A stretch of DNA of 64,000 nucleotides from Desulfobacula toluolica Tol2 (GCF_000307105.1 NC_018645.1:4908001-4972000), one strand, 5' to 3'; shown: positions 27,334-36,247, counted from the first letter of the stretch. Numbers and translations are program-made. Notes: a model not told the origin generated them from the sequence alone.

Positions 27334-27723
27334 ATGTTTAAAATACTTTTTTATTGTTCTCAGGAATTAAATGGTTCCTTTACGGAATTAAGAAAAATAG
27401 TAGAGAAAGAAATTTCTTCGGATCATATCGATATCATCAAAAAGTTTCATACATTATCAAAGAAACTTAAAGACGTTAACAATCAATATAATATCGCAAT
27501 TCTCACGGCCTGCAATATGGAGGAGCTTAATTGTCTTCATGCTTGGAAAGACTGCTTAATTCACATGGATATTATTCTTATTGTACCTAAAAATGATAAA
27601 AAAGCCCTCATTTATGGAAGAGAACTTTATCCGCGATATATTACCGAGATTGGTCGTAATTATGGGTACTTGAATCATATTTTACATAATTTAATTCAGC
27701 GTTCAAAGACCAGAGAAATTTAA
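27334..27723 (+). CDS. Small protein of unknown function, possibly receiver-like
   Basis: 129 residues from the ATG at 27334, with GGAGAAG upstream; the longer frame from a TTG at 27313 is less likely. It has alternating hydrophobic strands and charged helices (YNIAILTAC, MDIILIVPKNDKKALIYGREL), reminiscent of a degenerate response-regulator receiver or another alpha/beta fold, but the phospho-accepting Asp is not evident. It is the first gene after the best sigma-54 promoter in the window and is followed by molybdenum-cofactor genes. I do not recognise the family. Confidence 0.65.
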   Translation: MFKILFYCSQELNGSFTELRKIVEKEISSDHIDIIKKFHTLSKKLKDVNNQYNIAILTACNMEELNCLHAWKDCLIHMDIILIVPKNDKKALIYGRELYPRYITEIGRNYGYLNHILHNLIQRSKTREI

Positions 27724-27764
27724 TGGAAAACCAAAATTAAAAATGATCATAAAGGAGAAATTGC

Positions 27765-28796
27765 ATGTTAGAAAAAGTGTCGGTACAAAACGCGGTTGGT
27801 ACTCGCCTTGCCCATGATATTACTGAAATCAGACCGGGTGAATTTAAGGGCCCTGCATTCAGAAAAGGGCATACAGTCTGTGATGGAGATATCTGCCATC
27901 TTCAAAAACTTGGCAAGAACCATCTCTATCTGCTTAATATGGAAGAAGGTGAAATCCATGAAAACCAGGCTGCAAAAATTCTGGCAAAAGGTCTGGCCGG
28001 TCAAGGGATAGAATGGAATGACGATCCAAAAGAAGGGAAAATCACCTTGCATGCCGCATATGACGGCATTCTTTCCATTAATATCGCATCATTGGCTGCA
28101 TTCAATCTGATAGATGAGGTCATGTGTGCTACCCAGCATAATAACACACTTGTTAAAAAAGGCGATCTGGTTGCTGCCACCCGTGCAATTCCTCTGGTCA
28201 TGAAACAGGCGCCTATTGAACGAGCCGCGTTGATCGGGTCCCATGATAAAGGAATAGTCAGCGTCAAACCGTTGAAAAACCTTAAAACAGGCTTGGTTAT
28301 AACAGGGAGTGAGGTTTATAACGGATTGATTGAAGACGGGTTTGCTCCAGTGTTGTCAAAGAAAATCAATGATCTTGGTTCCCGGATACTGAGCGTAAAA
28401 TATGCGCCTGATGATTCAAATCATATTCAGCAGGCTATTTTAAACTGCCTGGATTCAGGGTGTGATCTCATTATTTTGAGCGGCGGGATGAGTGTTGATC
28501 CCGATGACGTGACCCGGACGGGTATTCAGCAGGCCGGGGCAACCGAGATGTATTACGGGAGTGCGGTGCTGCCGGGTGCCATGTTTCTTGTGGCATATAT
28601 CAATGATATACCGCTTTTGGGTGTGCCTGCATGCGGACTGTTCCATCGAATTACAGTATTGGATCTGATACTCCCGAGAGTCATGGCAGGGGAGCATATA
28701 GATAAAAAAGAATTGGCATTTCTGGGTCATGGCGGGCTTTGCATGAATTGTAAGAAATGCACGTTTCCCCATTGTCCCTTTGGAAAAGGTGTTTGA
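27765..28796 (+). CDS. MoeA/MogA-like molybdopterin-binding protein with C-terminal Cys cluster (paralogue 2)
   Basis: 343 residues, colinear with the paralogue at 22860: SAF-like N-terminus (VGTRLAHDITEIRPGEFKG), molybdopterin-binding domain ([31 protein letters not shown]), and a C-terminal Cys-x2-Cys-x2-Cys-x4-Cys followed by PFGKG. AAAGGAG precedes the ATG. Two diverged copies in one island suggest that each serves a different enzyme, perhaps the xanthine-dehydrogenase type versus the DMSO-reductase or aldehyde oxidoreductase type. A 21-bp stretch just upstream (27723-27743) equals the end of fmdE. Confidence 0.82.
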   Translation: MLEKVSVQNAVGTRLAHDITEIRPGEFKGPAFRKGHTVCDGDICHLQKLGKNHLYLLNMEEGEIHENQAAKILAKGLAGQGIEWNDDPKEGKITLHAAYDGILSINIASLAAFNLIDEVMCATQHNNTLVKKGDLVAATRAIPLVMKQAPIERAALIGSHDKGIVSVKPLKNLKTGLVITGSEVYNGLIEDGFAPVLSKKINDLGSRILSVKYAPDDSNHIQQAILNCLDSGCDLIILSGGMSVDPDDVTRTGIQQAGATEMYYGSAVLPGAMFLVAYINDIPLLGVPACGLFHRITVLDLILPRVMAGEHIDKKELAFLGHGGLCMNCKKCTFPHCPFGKGV

Positions 28797-28893
28797 TTTC
28801 TAAATAAGTTGGATAATAAAATCATCCGGGTCGGTTTGGGCTTAGGATCTGAACTCAAAAAGGATTCATCATAACTTTAAAAAAGGTGGGCAG

Positions 28894-29685
28894 ATGACAG
28901 GCTATAAAAATTGCATAATGAGTAAATTTTCCGGTCCGGAAAAAGATGAAATTTGTCTTGATCTGATTAAGGAAGATCCGCTTTCAATAAGAATACAGGG
29001 AAAACCCTATACGGTTGTTCTGCGGACACCTGGTGATGAAATCGCTCATGTTGCCGGATTTTGTTTAGGAGAGGGGATCATTGATTCTTCTGATGATTTT
29101 GAAAATCTCGGATATTGCGGTGAAGATGTGAATGTTGTTACGGTTACGTTAAAACCTGAGAGGCTTAACCGCATACCGGATATTTTGAAACGCAGGGGTT
29201 TTATCAGTCAGACCAGCTGCGGAATTTGTGGCAAAGAACTTGTTGATGATCTTAAACAAAATATAACACCGATATTGGAAGGTCCGAAAGTTGATGCAAA
29301 AATGGCAACCCATTGCCTTAATACGCTTTCAGATCACCAGACTCATCGCCAAAGTTGCCATGCTGCCGCGATTTTTACAGGAGACGGAAAGCTTTTATCT
29401 GTAGGAGAGGATGTCGGACGTCACAATGCCCTGGATAAATCAATAGGAAAGCTTGTTCAGGATGGGAAACTTGATATGGGGTCTGTGCTGGTTCTTACTT
29501 CAAGAATCAGCTATGAGCTTGTTCAAAAAGCGGCACGGGCAAAAATCCCTGTTATATTTGCAGTTTCAGGACCGACTGCGCTTGCGGTGGAACTGGCTGA
29601 AAGTCTCGGCATGGCGCTTGTCTGCCAGACCAGAAATAAGGATTTGTTTGTTTTTTGCGGAGAGCATCGTCTTGCCATGGTGTAA
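28894..29685 (+). CDS. fdhD: FdhD sulfur carrier for molybdenum cofactor
   Basis: 263 residues. The sulfur-transfer motif with Cys109 and Cys112 (TSCGICGKE), the HQTHRQSCHAAAIF-type segment and GEDVGRHNALDKSIG are all typical of FdhD. FdhD carries sulfur from IscS to the bis-MGD cofactor of formate dehydrogenase-like enzymes. No formate dehydrogenase is in the window, so the client may be the DMSO-reductase-family enzyme at 12762 or one elsewhere. Its presence in this operon supports a cofactor-maturation module. Confidence 0.9.
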   Translation: MTGYKNCIMSKFSGPEKDEICLDLIKEDPLSIRIQGKPYTVVLRTPGDEIAHVAGFCLGEGIIDSSDDFENLGYCGEDVNVVTVTLKPERLNRIPDILKRRGFISQTSCGICGKELVDDLKQNITPILEGPKVDAKMATHCLNTLSDHQTHRQSCHAAAIFTGDGKLLSVGEDVGRHNALDKSIGKLVQDGKLDMGSVLVLTSRISYELVQKAARAKIPVIFAVSGPTALAVELAESLGMALVCQTRNKDLFVFCGEHRLAMV

Positions 29686-29756
29686 TACAAACAACCACAA
29701 TATTTTTTTGTCACCAAAGGTGATTTTTAATACGATATCGAAACAGGAGTCAGAAA

Positions 29757-30272
29757 ATGACACCCATCCAAATCATTGGCCATGCAGGTTGCGGAAAGAC
29801 CACCTTGATCGTTGATCTGGTTAAAGAGCTGACCAAAAGGCAGATTTCGGTCGGTACCCTGAAACACAGTGCCCATGCGCACGAGCTGGACAAACCCGGG
29901 AAGGATTCCTATCGTCACAGAAAGGCCGGTGCCTGTCCTGCCGCAATGATGACAGAAGAGATGGCTGCCGTTTACCTGCCTAGAAATCATACCAATACGC
30001 CTGATCAATTGATCAAAACATATTTTAAGCAGACTGATATTATCTTGATTGAAGGTTGGATCAGCGGTCCGTATGACAAGATTGAACTCTGGAGGGAAGT
30101 TGTTAAGCGCATGCCGCTTTTCCCCGACCTGAAAAGAGTGAAAGCATTGGTGACCGATGATGCACTTCCATCCAGGGTTGTACAGGATGCCGGATCAAAT
30201 GAAATTGACTGTCTGAAACGCTCTGATGTTGAAGGACTTGCCGATTTTGTTATGGGTCTTACAAATGGATAA
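29757..30272 (+). CDS. mobB: Molybdopterin-guanine dinucleotide biosynthesis protein MobB
   Basis: 171 residues with a P-loop near the start (GHAGCGKTT, residues 8-16), then KHSAHAHELDKPGKDSYRHRKAG, the usual MobB second motif. It is a GTP-binding adapter that helps MobA form the guanine dinucleotide cofactor. A bis-MGD cofactor is needed by the DMSO-reductase-family enzyme of this island. MobA itself is not in the window. Confidence 0.88.
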   Translation: MTPIQIIGHAGCGKTTLIVDLVKELTKRQISVGTLKHSAHAHELDKPGKDSYRHRKAGACPAAMMTEEMAAVYLPRNHTNTPDQLIKTYFKQTDIILIEGWISGPYDKIELWREVVKRMPLFPDLKRVKALVTDDALPSRVVQDAGSNEIDCLKRSDVEGLADFVMGLTNG

Positions 30273-30283
30273 CGATTGAAGCT

Positions 30284-30308
30284 GGGGGTTTTCAAAAAAC
30301 CCTACCCC
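30284..30308 (+). terminator. Possible terminator hairpin after mobB
   Basis: GGGTTTT pairs with AAAACCC, extended by GG/CC. The following stretch is T-rich but broken. It may partly separate mobB from the ferredoxin and aldehyde oxidoreductase genes. Confidence 0.35.
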
Positions 30309-30356
30309 ATATTATTTTATTAATTGTCATAATATGACTCTTGCCAAGGAGGAATT

Positions 30357-31004
30357 ATGAAACCAAAAAAAATTTCGACCAAACAATTTTCACGAAGAGA
30401 ATTTTTCAGGAGGGCCGGAAAAAAAACCGGCGGCGTATTAGCTGGAATGGCTCTGTTTCAGGGAATTACAGGCAGTGCGTATGCCTATCGATCTGACGGC
30501 CAAGGCTGTGAACTTCCAAAGGTCAAGTATGAATTACAATTTGACCCAAAAAAATGTGCAGGATGTGGATATTGTGAAGTGGCCTGTGCCCAGTTTCATG
30601 AAGGTGACGCCGGTGCAACGCATAGAAACCGTTTCACTGCAAAACCGTTAATCAAAAGCATGGGCATTTCTCCCATTTCAGCCAATGCCCCTGGTTGGAC
30701 ACAGCCCATTGCCATGGCAACATTTGCCGATTTCAGCACCAATGAATTTTGCCGTCAGTGCGATTCTCCAGAATGCCTGGATGCCTGCCCTGAAAATGCC
30801 ATATATGTTGATTCCAAAACAGGGGCACGGGTGGTGGATGAAGAAAAATGTGTTGGTTGCGGAGACTGTATTGAAGCTTGTCAGTTTGAAATGATGCATC
30901 TTAATCCTGAAACTGAAAAAGCCTATAAATGCGACCTGTGTGATGGAGATCCCCAGTGTGTAACCTGGTGCCCCACAAAAGCCATAACATTCCATAAATT
31001 ATAG
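30357..31004 (+). CDS. Tat-exported four-cluster ferredoxin
   Basis: 215 residues. The N-terminus has a twin-arginine signal (SRREFF, residues 12-17, then a hydrophobic stretch ending at Ala-Tyr-Ala). The mature part has four [4Fe-4S] motifs: CAGCGYCEVAC, CRQCDSPECLDAC, CVGCGDCIEAC, and CDLCDGDPQCVTWC. AGGAGG precedes the ATG. It is immediately followed by an aldehyde ferredoxin oxidoreductase, for which it is probably the electron-transfer subunit. The Tat signal is odd because that partner has no signal of its own. Either the pair is exported together or the ferredoxin works with another periplasmic enzyme. Confidence 0.88.
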   Translation: MKPKKISTKQFSRREFFRRAGKKTGGVLAGMALFQGITGSAYAYRSDGQGCELPKVKYELQFDPKKCAGCGYCEVACAQFHEGDAGATHRNRFTAKPLIKSMGISPISANAPGWTQPIAMATFADFSTNEFCRQCDSPECLDACPENAIYVDSKTGARVVDEEKCVGCGDCIEACQFEMMHLNPETEKAYKCDLCDGDPQCVTWCPTKAITFHKL

Positions 31005-31020
31005 TTAGAAGGATAATGAA

Positions 31021-32991
31021 ATGACAAATCAAACATATGGTAACATGGGAAAAATCCTCAGGATAGATCTTACAACAGGAAGCACAAAAACAGAAGATGC
31101 CACTCCATACTATAAAGAGTGGTTAGGGGGAAGATGCTTAAGCCATCACCTTCTTTTCAAGGAAGTGGACGTGGCAAAAACAGACCCCCTCTCCCCCCAG
31201 AACATGATATTGATCAGCACAGGGGTTTTGGGCGGAACCACATTTCCAAGTTCCGGCAGAACCCATGCAACTTTTCTGTCTCCCCATAATACCAGCGGTT
31301 GGGGGGACAGTAACTGCGGAGGTCATTTTGGACCTTCTATGAAGCGCTGTGGCTATGACATGCTTATTATTACGGGTAAATCCCCCAAGCCTGTTGTAAT
31401 CCAAATGGAAAACGACTCGGTCAAACTCTCTCCCGCACAAGACCTTTGGGGAAAAGGGTGTAATGATACCCAGGCAGAACTGTTAAACAAGAATGGAGAA
31501 GAGGCAAAAATCCTTTGTATCGGTCCGGCCGGTGAAAATTTGATTACGTTTGCCAATGTGCGTACCGAGCAGACAAACTCCATGGGGCGTTGCGGTCTGG
31601 GTGCTGTATTTGGTTCCAAAAACCTTAAAGCCATTGTTGCCAAGGGAACCAAACCTGTGAAACTCTTTAAGCCAAAAGAGTTTTATAAACTTAGCCTTGA
31701 ACTTCGCAACACGTTCATGGATCCTGATTATGGCATGGTTCACAGCCTGACCTATAAATTGATGTCCACCGGGGGAGTTCCAGCCGTTACCAATCTCATT
31801 GCCCAGACAGGTATGACTCCTATCAGAAACTGGCAGAGATGCGGTATTGATCCTAAATTTGACAAACTTGTAACCTATTGGTTTGAAAAATGGGGCACCC
31901 GCAGGGAGTCCTGTTTTAGCTGTCCTGTCCACTGCCATGCTTCCTACGCAGTAACTCAGGGCAAATATCCCACCCGGGGCGGCGGTCCTGAATATGAAAC
32001 CACCACCGCATTTGGACATAAATGTGATGTGACAGATGAAAAAGTTGTTCTCAAGCTCAATACCATGTGTAATGACTACGGCCTTGATACCGTAGAAACA
32101 GGTGCCCTTTTCTCAACATTGATGGAACTGAGAGAAAAAAATATCATTGATAAAAAATTCACTGATGATGTTGACCTGGTTTTTGGAAACGGCGATGCCA
32201 TGGTGGAACTCATGCCGAAAATAGTGTTTAAGAAAGGATGCGGGAAAAAACTGGTTTTAGGACCCTACCGGCTTGCCCGGACACTTGGTGAAAAAGCCAT
32301 GGAATCAGTCTACCACCAGAAAGGAATGTGTGCCACCGGGGTTGAAACACGTTCAACCATCGGCTCCATGCTTCAATTTGCTGTTTCTCCGAGAGGCTCG
32401 CATCACCTGAGCGGTCTGCCCACTGCAGAATGGGTCAATGTGCCTGCTCTCGGCTTGCATGTTACAGGCCATAAAGAAGCAGGGGATATCAGGTCATACC
32501 ATCCCGAGGGAAAAGCAAAACTGGTACAGTATTATGAAAATCTTTTCTTTATGAGCGATTCTTTAGGAGTCTGCAAGTTTAATTTTGGACATCTGGGCTA
32601 TTTCCATGACAAGCCGGAACATCTGGAATACATGTATGATATGGTTCTTAAGGGGATTTATTATGCTTCCGGCATCAAGTATAGCAAAGAGGAGTTGTTT
32701 GCCATCTTTGAAAAATCCAACCAGATTGAAAGAGCTACCATTACAATGCGCGGGATCAGAAGAAAGGATGATCAGCCAAACCATAAATGCCTGACACAAA
32801 GTTGTCCCGGTGATCACCCTGCGGGACCTGTTCCTTTACCACCAATTGATAGTAAAAAATACAATAAAATCCTTGATGCTTACTATAAAGTCAGAGGCTG
32901 GGATAAAAAGACAGGTATTCCAAAGCAAGACCATCTAAAAGAACTCGGGCTTGTGGATGTTGCAAGAAAATTAAAAAAAGCAATCGCCTGA
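31021..32991 (+). CDS. Aldehyde ferredoxin oxidoreductase family tungsten enzyme
   Basis: 656 residues. The N-terminal domain starts GNMGKILRIDLTTG, and the cofactor-binding segment SNCGGHFGPSMKRCGYD follows. The [4Fe-4S] ligands are Cys298-x2-Cys301-x3-Cys305 and Cys518. The family oxidises aldehydes to acids or runs related low-potential reactions, using a tungsten bis-pterin. Benzoyl-CoA reductase BamB also belongs to it. The genes for a ferredoxin upstream and a MoaD-like protein downstream form a typical set. No signal peptide is present. The substrate cannot be told. Confidence 0.9.
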   Translation: MTNQTYGNMGKILRIDLTTGSTKTEDATPYYKEWLGGRCLSHHLLFKEVDVAKTDPLSPQNMILISTGVLGGTTFPSSGRTHATFLSPHNTSGWGDSNCGGHFGPSMKRCGYDMLIITGKSPKPVVIQMENDSVKLSPAQDLWGKGCNDTQAELLNKNGEEAKILCIGPAGENLITFANVRTEQTNSMGRCGLGAVFGSKNLKAIVAKGTKPVKLFKPKEFYKLSLELRNTFMDPDYGMVHSLTYKLMSTGGVPAVTNLIAQTGMTPIRNWQRCGIDPKFDKLVTYWFEKWGTRRESCFSCPVHCHASYAVTQGKYPTRGGGPEYETTTAFGHKCDVTDEKVVLKLNTMCNDYGLDTVETGALFSTLMELREKNIIDKKFTDDVDLVFGNGDAMVELMPKIVFKKGCGKKLVLGPYRLARTLGEKAMESVYHQKGMCATGVETRSTIGSMLQFAVSPRGSHHLSGLPTAEWVNVPALGLHVTGHKEAGDIRSYHPEGKAKLVQYYENLFFMSDSLGVCKFNFGHLGYFHDKPEHLEYMYDMVLKGIYYASGIKYSKEELFAIFEKSNQIERATITMRGIRRKDDQPNHKCLTQSCPGDHPAGPVPLPPIDSKKYNKILDAYYKVRGWDKKTGIPKQDHLKELGLVDVARKLKKAIA

Positions 32992-33057
32992 ACCAGGCAA
33001 TCTATAATTAGCAGGGTATGAAAATCCCTAAACATTAATTAATTTAAAGGAGGTTTT

Positions 33058-33282
33058 ATGGAAATTACTGTTAATACTCCTATCACCCATTTAAGACCTG
33101 ATTTGCGAAATGCAACGGTTGAAGTGGCTGAAGGAAAGACACTTCGGGAATTCATGAAAGACGTAAGCTTATCGGATTATTCTATCGAGTATGTCCTGAT
33201 AAACAAAAAGAAAGCAGAGATGACTCAGCAGTTACAATCTGGGGACGATCTTTTTTTTATCCCAATGATGGCTGGTGGTTGA
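33058..33282 (+). CDS. MoaD/ThiS-like sulfur carrier protein
   Basis: 74 residues ending in Gly-Gly, the C-terminus that becomes a thiocarboxylate in MoaD and ThiS. The beta-grasp pattern is clear (TVEVAEGKTLREFM, LQSGDDLFFIPMMAGG). A strong AAAGGAGG site precedes the ATG. MoaD-like genes next to aldehyde ferredoxin oxidoreductases are common and probably supply sulfur for the tungstopterin of that enzyme. Confidence 0.88.
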   Translation: MEITVNTPITHLRPDLRNATVEVAEGKTLREFMKDVSLSDYSIEYVLINKKKAEMTQQLQSGDDLFFIPMMAGG

Positions 33283-33334
33283 TGACTCATCTGCCCTTTG
33301 GTTCCCATTTATCTTAAACGGTTTTTTCATAATA

Positions 33335-33430
33335 ACCGCCACGGGCAGACCTGATATTTCACCTTGGTTTGCCCACAACAAAAAATGAAAAATATCTGAT
33401 TCCAAGAGGTTAGAAATTCTTTCATATAAA
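33335..33430 (+). repeat. Dispersed intergenic repeat, copy A
   Basis: Core with GGGCAGACC ... GGTTTGCCC hairpin, then CACAACAAAA-ATGAAA, a type 1 tail (CTGATTCCAAGAGGTTA), ending CTTTCATATAAA. Related copies lie at 37236, 38719, 52899 and 56545. Confidence 0.7.
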
Positions 33431-33493
33431 TGACCTTATGTTTAGCCGGGGGGCGCATTTATATTATGTTTGCTGTCATTATGGGGAATACAG

Positions 33494-34651
33494 ATGAAAA
33501 AAAACAATGTATATGAGACCCTTGCCCGTAACCTATCCTGTCTGAGTATGGGAATTCCGTTTAAAGAAGGACTGGGGGATATTCTAAAAGAAAATCTCAC
33601 AAAAAAAGAAGCGGCGGCGGCCCTGACGATGCCCACCACCGTCATCCCGCTAAAGGTCACAAGCATTGACACTCTTGATCCGCCTGACGGCATGACCCGG
33701 AATGAACTGGAGAGACATCTTAAAAACCTTTCAGACAAAGGCATGGTGTTTTCCGCAGAGGCCGAAGACGGATCTCCTGGTTACGCATTGCTGCACAACG
33801 GTTTCGGGTTTCCCCAGACGTTTTTCTGGAAAGGTGAGGATACTCCCCATGCCCGGAAGATGGCGAAGATGGTGTCCAAATATTTCAATTCCAAAATGAG
33901 CCGGGAGATACACGACACAGACCCTAAGGCCTATCGCTATATCCCCGTAGGAAAAACCATCCAGTCTGCCCCTCAGAGCGTGTTGCCCTTTAATCTGATG
34001 GAAAAGGTCATTGAAGATGCCCGTGGCATTGCATTGGGGCATTGCCCCTGCCGAGTGGGCTTTGCCCTTGTCGGCGGCGGATGTGATCACCCCACTGAGG
34101 TCTGCATGAAATTTAATGATATGGCCAGTTTTGTCATCGACAAGGGCTTTGCAAGAGAAATTACCAAAACCGAAGCCCTTGAAGTGATAAAACTGGCCGA
34201 GGAACATGGGTTGGTCCATTTTGTGGATAATACCGAGGGAGAGATTCAGCATAACTGCAACTGCTGCGGGTGCGCCTGCTGGAATGTGGGTGCCATTCGA
34301 CGAAGATCAACCCCCAGGGATGCAATTATGGCAACCTATTTCATCCGGGAAACAGACATTGATAAATGCATCGGGTGTGGGGCGTGTGCAGATATCTGCC
34401 CGGTGGATGCCGTGAATATGTCGGCCGATGATGTGTCGGAAACTGATACCGACTGGTGTATCGGTTGTGGTGTCTGTGTCACGGCCTGCCCTACGGACGC
34501 AATTGCCATGGTATATAGGAAAGATAAAACGCAGGGTCTTCCGGCGCAAACCTTTGGTGATTTGCATGAGTTGATTTCGATATATCGCAAAAATAAAATT
34601 AAACCTGCAACAATCGGATTAAATTTGAAAAAATCCGTGAGGGATGGATAA
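33494..34651 (+). CDS. Winged-helix-like / double [4Fe-4S] ferredoxin protein with extra Cys clusters
   Basis: 385 residues from the ATG at 33494 (GGGGA upstream); a TTG at 33470 is possible. The first 100 residues contain a helix-turn-helix-like part (MTRNELERHLKNLSDKGMVF). The middle has two unusual Cys groups, GHCPCRVGF ... GGGCDHPTEVC and HNCNCCGCAC. The end holds two regular ferredoxin motifs (CIGCGACADIC, CIGCGVCVTAC). Similar proteins are seen in sulfate reducers and methanogens without a firm function. It could be a redox-sensing regulator or an electron carrier for the adjacent tungsten enzyme. It is separated from moaD by repeat copy A. Confidence 0.75.
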   Translation: MKKNNVYETLARNLSCLSMGIPFKEGLGDILKENLTKKEAAAALTMPTTVIPLKVTSIDTLDPPDGMTRNELERHLKNLSDKGMVFSAEAEDGSPGYALLHNGFGFPQTFFWKGEDTPHARKMAKMVSKYFNSKMSREIHDTDPKAYRYIPVGKTIQSAPQSVLPFNLMEKVIEDARGIALGHCPCRVGFALVGGGCDHPTEVCMKFNDMASFVIDKGFAREITKTEALEVIKLAEEHGLVHFVDNTEGEIQHNCNCCGCACWNVGAIRRRSTPRDAIMATYFIRETDIDKCIGCGACADICPVDAVNMSADDVSETDTDWCIGCGVCVTACPTDAIAMVYRKDKTQGLPAQTFGDLHELISIYRKNKIKPATIGLNLKKSVRDG

Positions 34652-34789
34652 AAAAAAGTTTGGACTCTTGTTAACCGTTTCAGTTTTGGATTGACTTGAA
34701 TACCGCTGACTTGGAATCTGTATAGGATGACCCAAGCCAGCGATGATTCGTAAAATAAAAACACACAACACAATGGGGTAAGCTATCCG

Positions 34790-36247
34790 CTATTTTTCAA
34801 ATCCGTATTTATCCCAGTTGTTTCTTACTTTTTCAATCACTTCAGGCGTATAAATATTGGGATTGTCCCATGAATGGCGATACGGTGTCTCTTCCGGTTT
34901 CCAGGAATGGGGAATGGTTGCGTCAAAAACAACATTGCTGCCGTCTCCGGAAACCCTTTGTTCCGGCCCCAGGTAGGAGGTGCCGTAAGGGTAATTAAAC
35001 GCATGTTTGTTCACGGCTATGTCTTCGGCAGGGTCCAGGCGTGTGCAGAAGGCATGAAACCACTCATTTAGATTGGTGATATCAATATCATCATTCACAA
35101 CAACAACCTTGGTGGACAAGGCCCCCATTTTATGTCCCAGAATCGTTGCGCCTATTCTGGAGGCAATGTTGGGATACGGGGTTTTCGTGGCCACCACAAC
35201 AATGTGAAGCCCGCCTTCCGGAGGCACATAAACCGAGGTTACCGGCAACCCGTTTTCTTTTAATATCCGCAAATACTCCGATGACATGCCCATGCCGGCG
35301 ACGATGGTGCTTTCACATACGGGCAGCCCTAAAATTGAGCTGATAAACAGGGGATTGTTTCGGTGTGTAATTGTCTTGACCTTAAAAACCGGGTGCTTAA
35401 AGAACAGTTTGGACCGGTATCCTGCATAATTGGTGGAAGGGCCTTCATCTGCCAGCGGCTCATCCACTGACAACTCTCCCTCCAGGATAATTTCAGAATT
35501 TGCCGGAACTTCCAGGTCTATACTGGTGCATTTTACCAGCTCAAGTGGTTCTTTTTGCAGGGCTCCGATGATGTCGGGTTCACTGACACCGGCCGGCAGA
35601 CTCGTGCTTGCAATCAAGCCAGTCAAGGGAGAACCTCCAATGGCAATGGCAAAGGGCATGGGCTTTCCAGCAGGTTTATACTTTTCATAATACATCATGC
35701 CGATATGCTGAGCAGGTGAAGTGAAAACCGTGGTGGATGTTTTATCCAGAATCATGGAACGGTAATTACCGTAATTCACCCAGCCGCTGTCAGGGTCTTT
35801 GCATATTGCGCTGTTCCAGGTCCCGATATTTCTGGCCTGACGCGAATCCAGCCCGGCATGGCCTTCGGATGGTACGGGAAAGGAAAAAAGATCTATATTG
35901 TCACCGGTTATCACGTTTTCCTGGCAGGGTGCGTTCTTCACCAGCACCGGCTTGATAGGATTTTCCTTTCTTTTATTGTATTCGGCCATTATCTCATTAA
36001 AATGACTGTCCGGGTCCATCTCAAGGGATATGGCATACCTCCGCCATGTGCCGATGGGGGTCATCACTACATCCCACCCTGGATACCCTTTAATATCTGT
36101 AAACAGCTGGGCCGGGCCCTGCCGCTGACAATTTCGCCGGGTGATCACAGACATTTCCATATCAGTACTCACCTGCCTGTCAACAACCACCAGATCCCCT
36201 GTTTCCTTTAATCTCTCCACATATTCTCTAAAGTTATGGTACGGCAT
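34790..36247 (-). CDS. UbiD-family decarboxylase (prFMN-dependent)
   Basis: 485 residues, normal for UbiD. The family pattern is visible: NIGTWNSAICKDP with downstream Arg, VFTSPAQHIGMMYYEKYK, LEGELSVDEPLADEGPSTNYAGY in the place of the usual Glu-rich active-site loop, and NDDIDITNLNEW. UbiD enzymes use prenylated FMN to decarboxylate or carboxylate aromatic and unsaturated acids; anaerobes use them on phenol-type or hydroxybenzoate substrates. The partner flavin prenyltransferase UbiX is not in the window. It is on the minus strand, convergent with the ferredoxin-like gene. A TAAGGAGG site precedes the ATG. Confidence 0.88.
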   Translation of the reverse strand: MPYHNFREYVERLKETGDLVVVDRQVSTDMEMSVITRRNCQRQGPAQLFTDIKGYPGWDVVMTPIGTWRRYAISLEMDPDSHFNEIMAEYNKRKENPIKPVLVKNAPCQENVITGDNIDLFSFPVPSEGHAGLDSRQARNIGTWNSAICKDPDSGWVNYGNYRSMILDKTSTTVFTSPAQHIGMMYYEKYKPAGKPMPFAIAIGGSPLTGLIASTSLPAGVSEPDIIGALQKEPLELVKCTSIDLEVPANSEIILEGELSVDEPLADEGPSTNYAGYRSKLFFKHPVFKVKTITHRNNPLFISSILGLPVCESTIVAGMGMSSEYLRILKENGLPVTSVYVPPEGGLHIVVVATKTPYPNIASRIGATILGHKMGALSTKVVVVNDDIDITNLNEWFHAFCTRLDPAEDIAVNKHAFNYPYGTSYLGPEQRVSGDGSNVVFDATIPHSWKPEETPYRHSWDNPNIYTPEVIEKVRNNWDKYGFEK

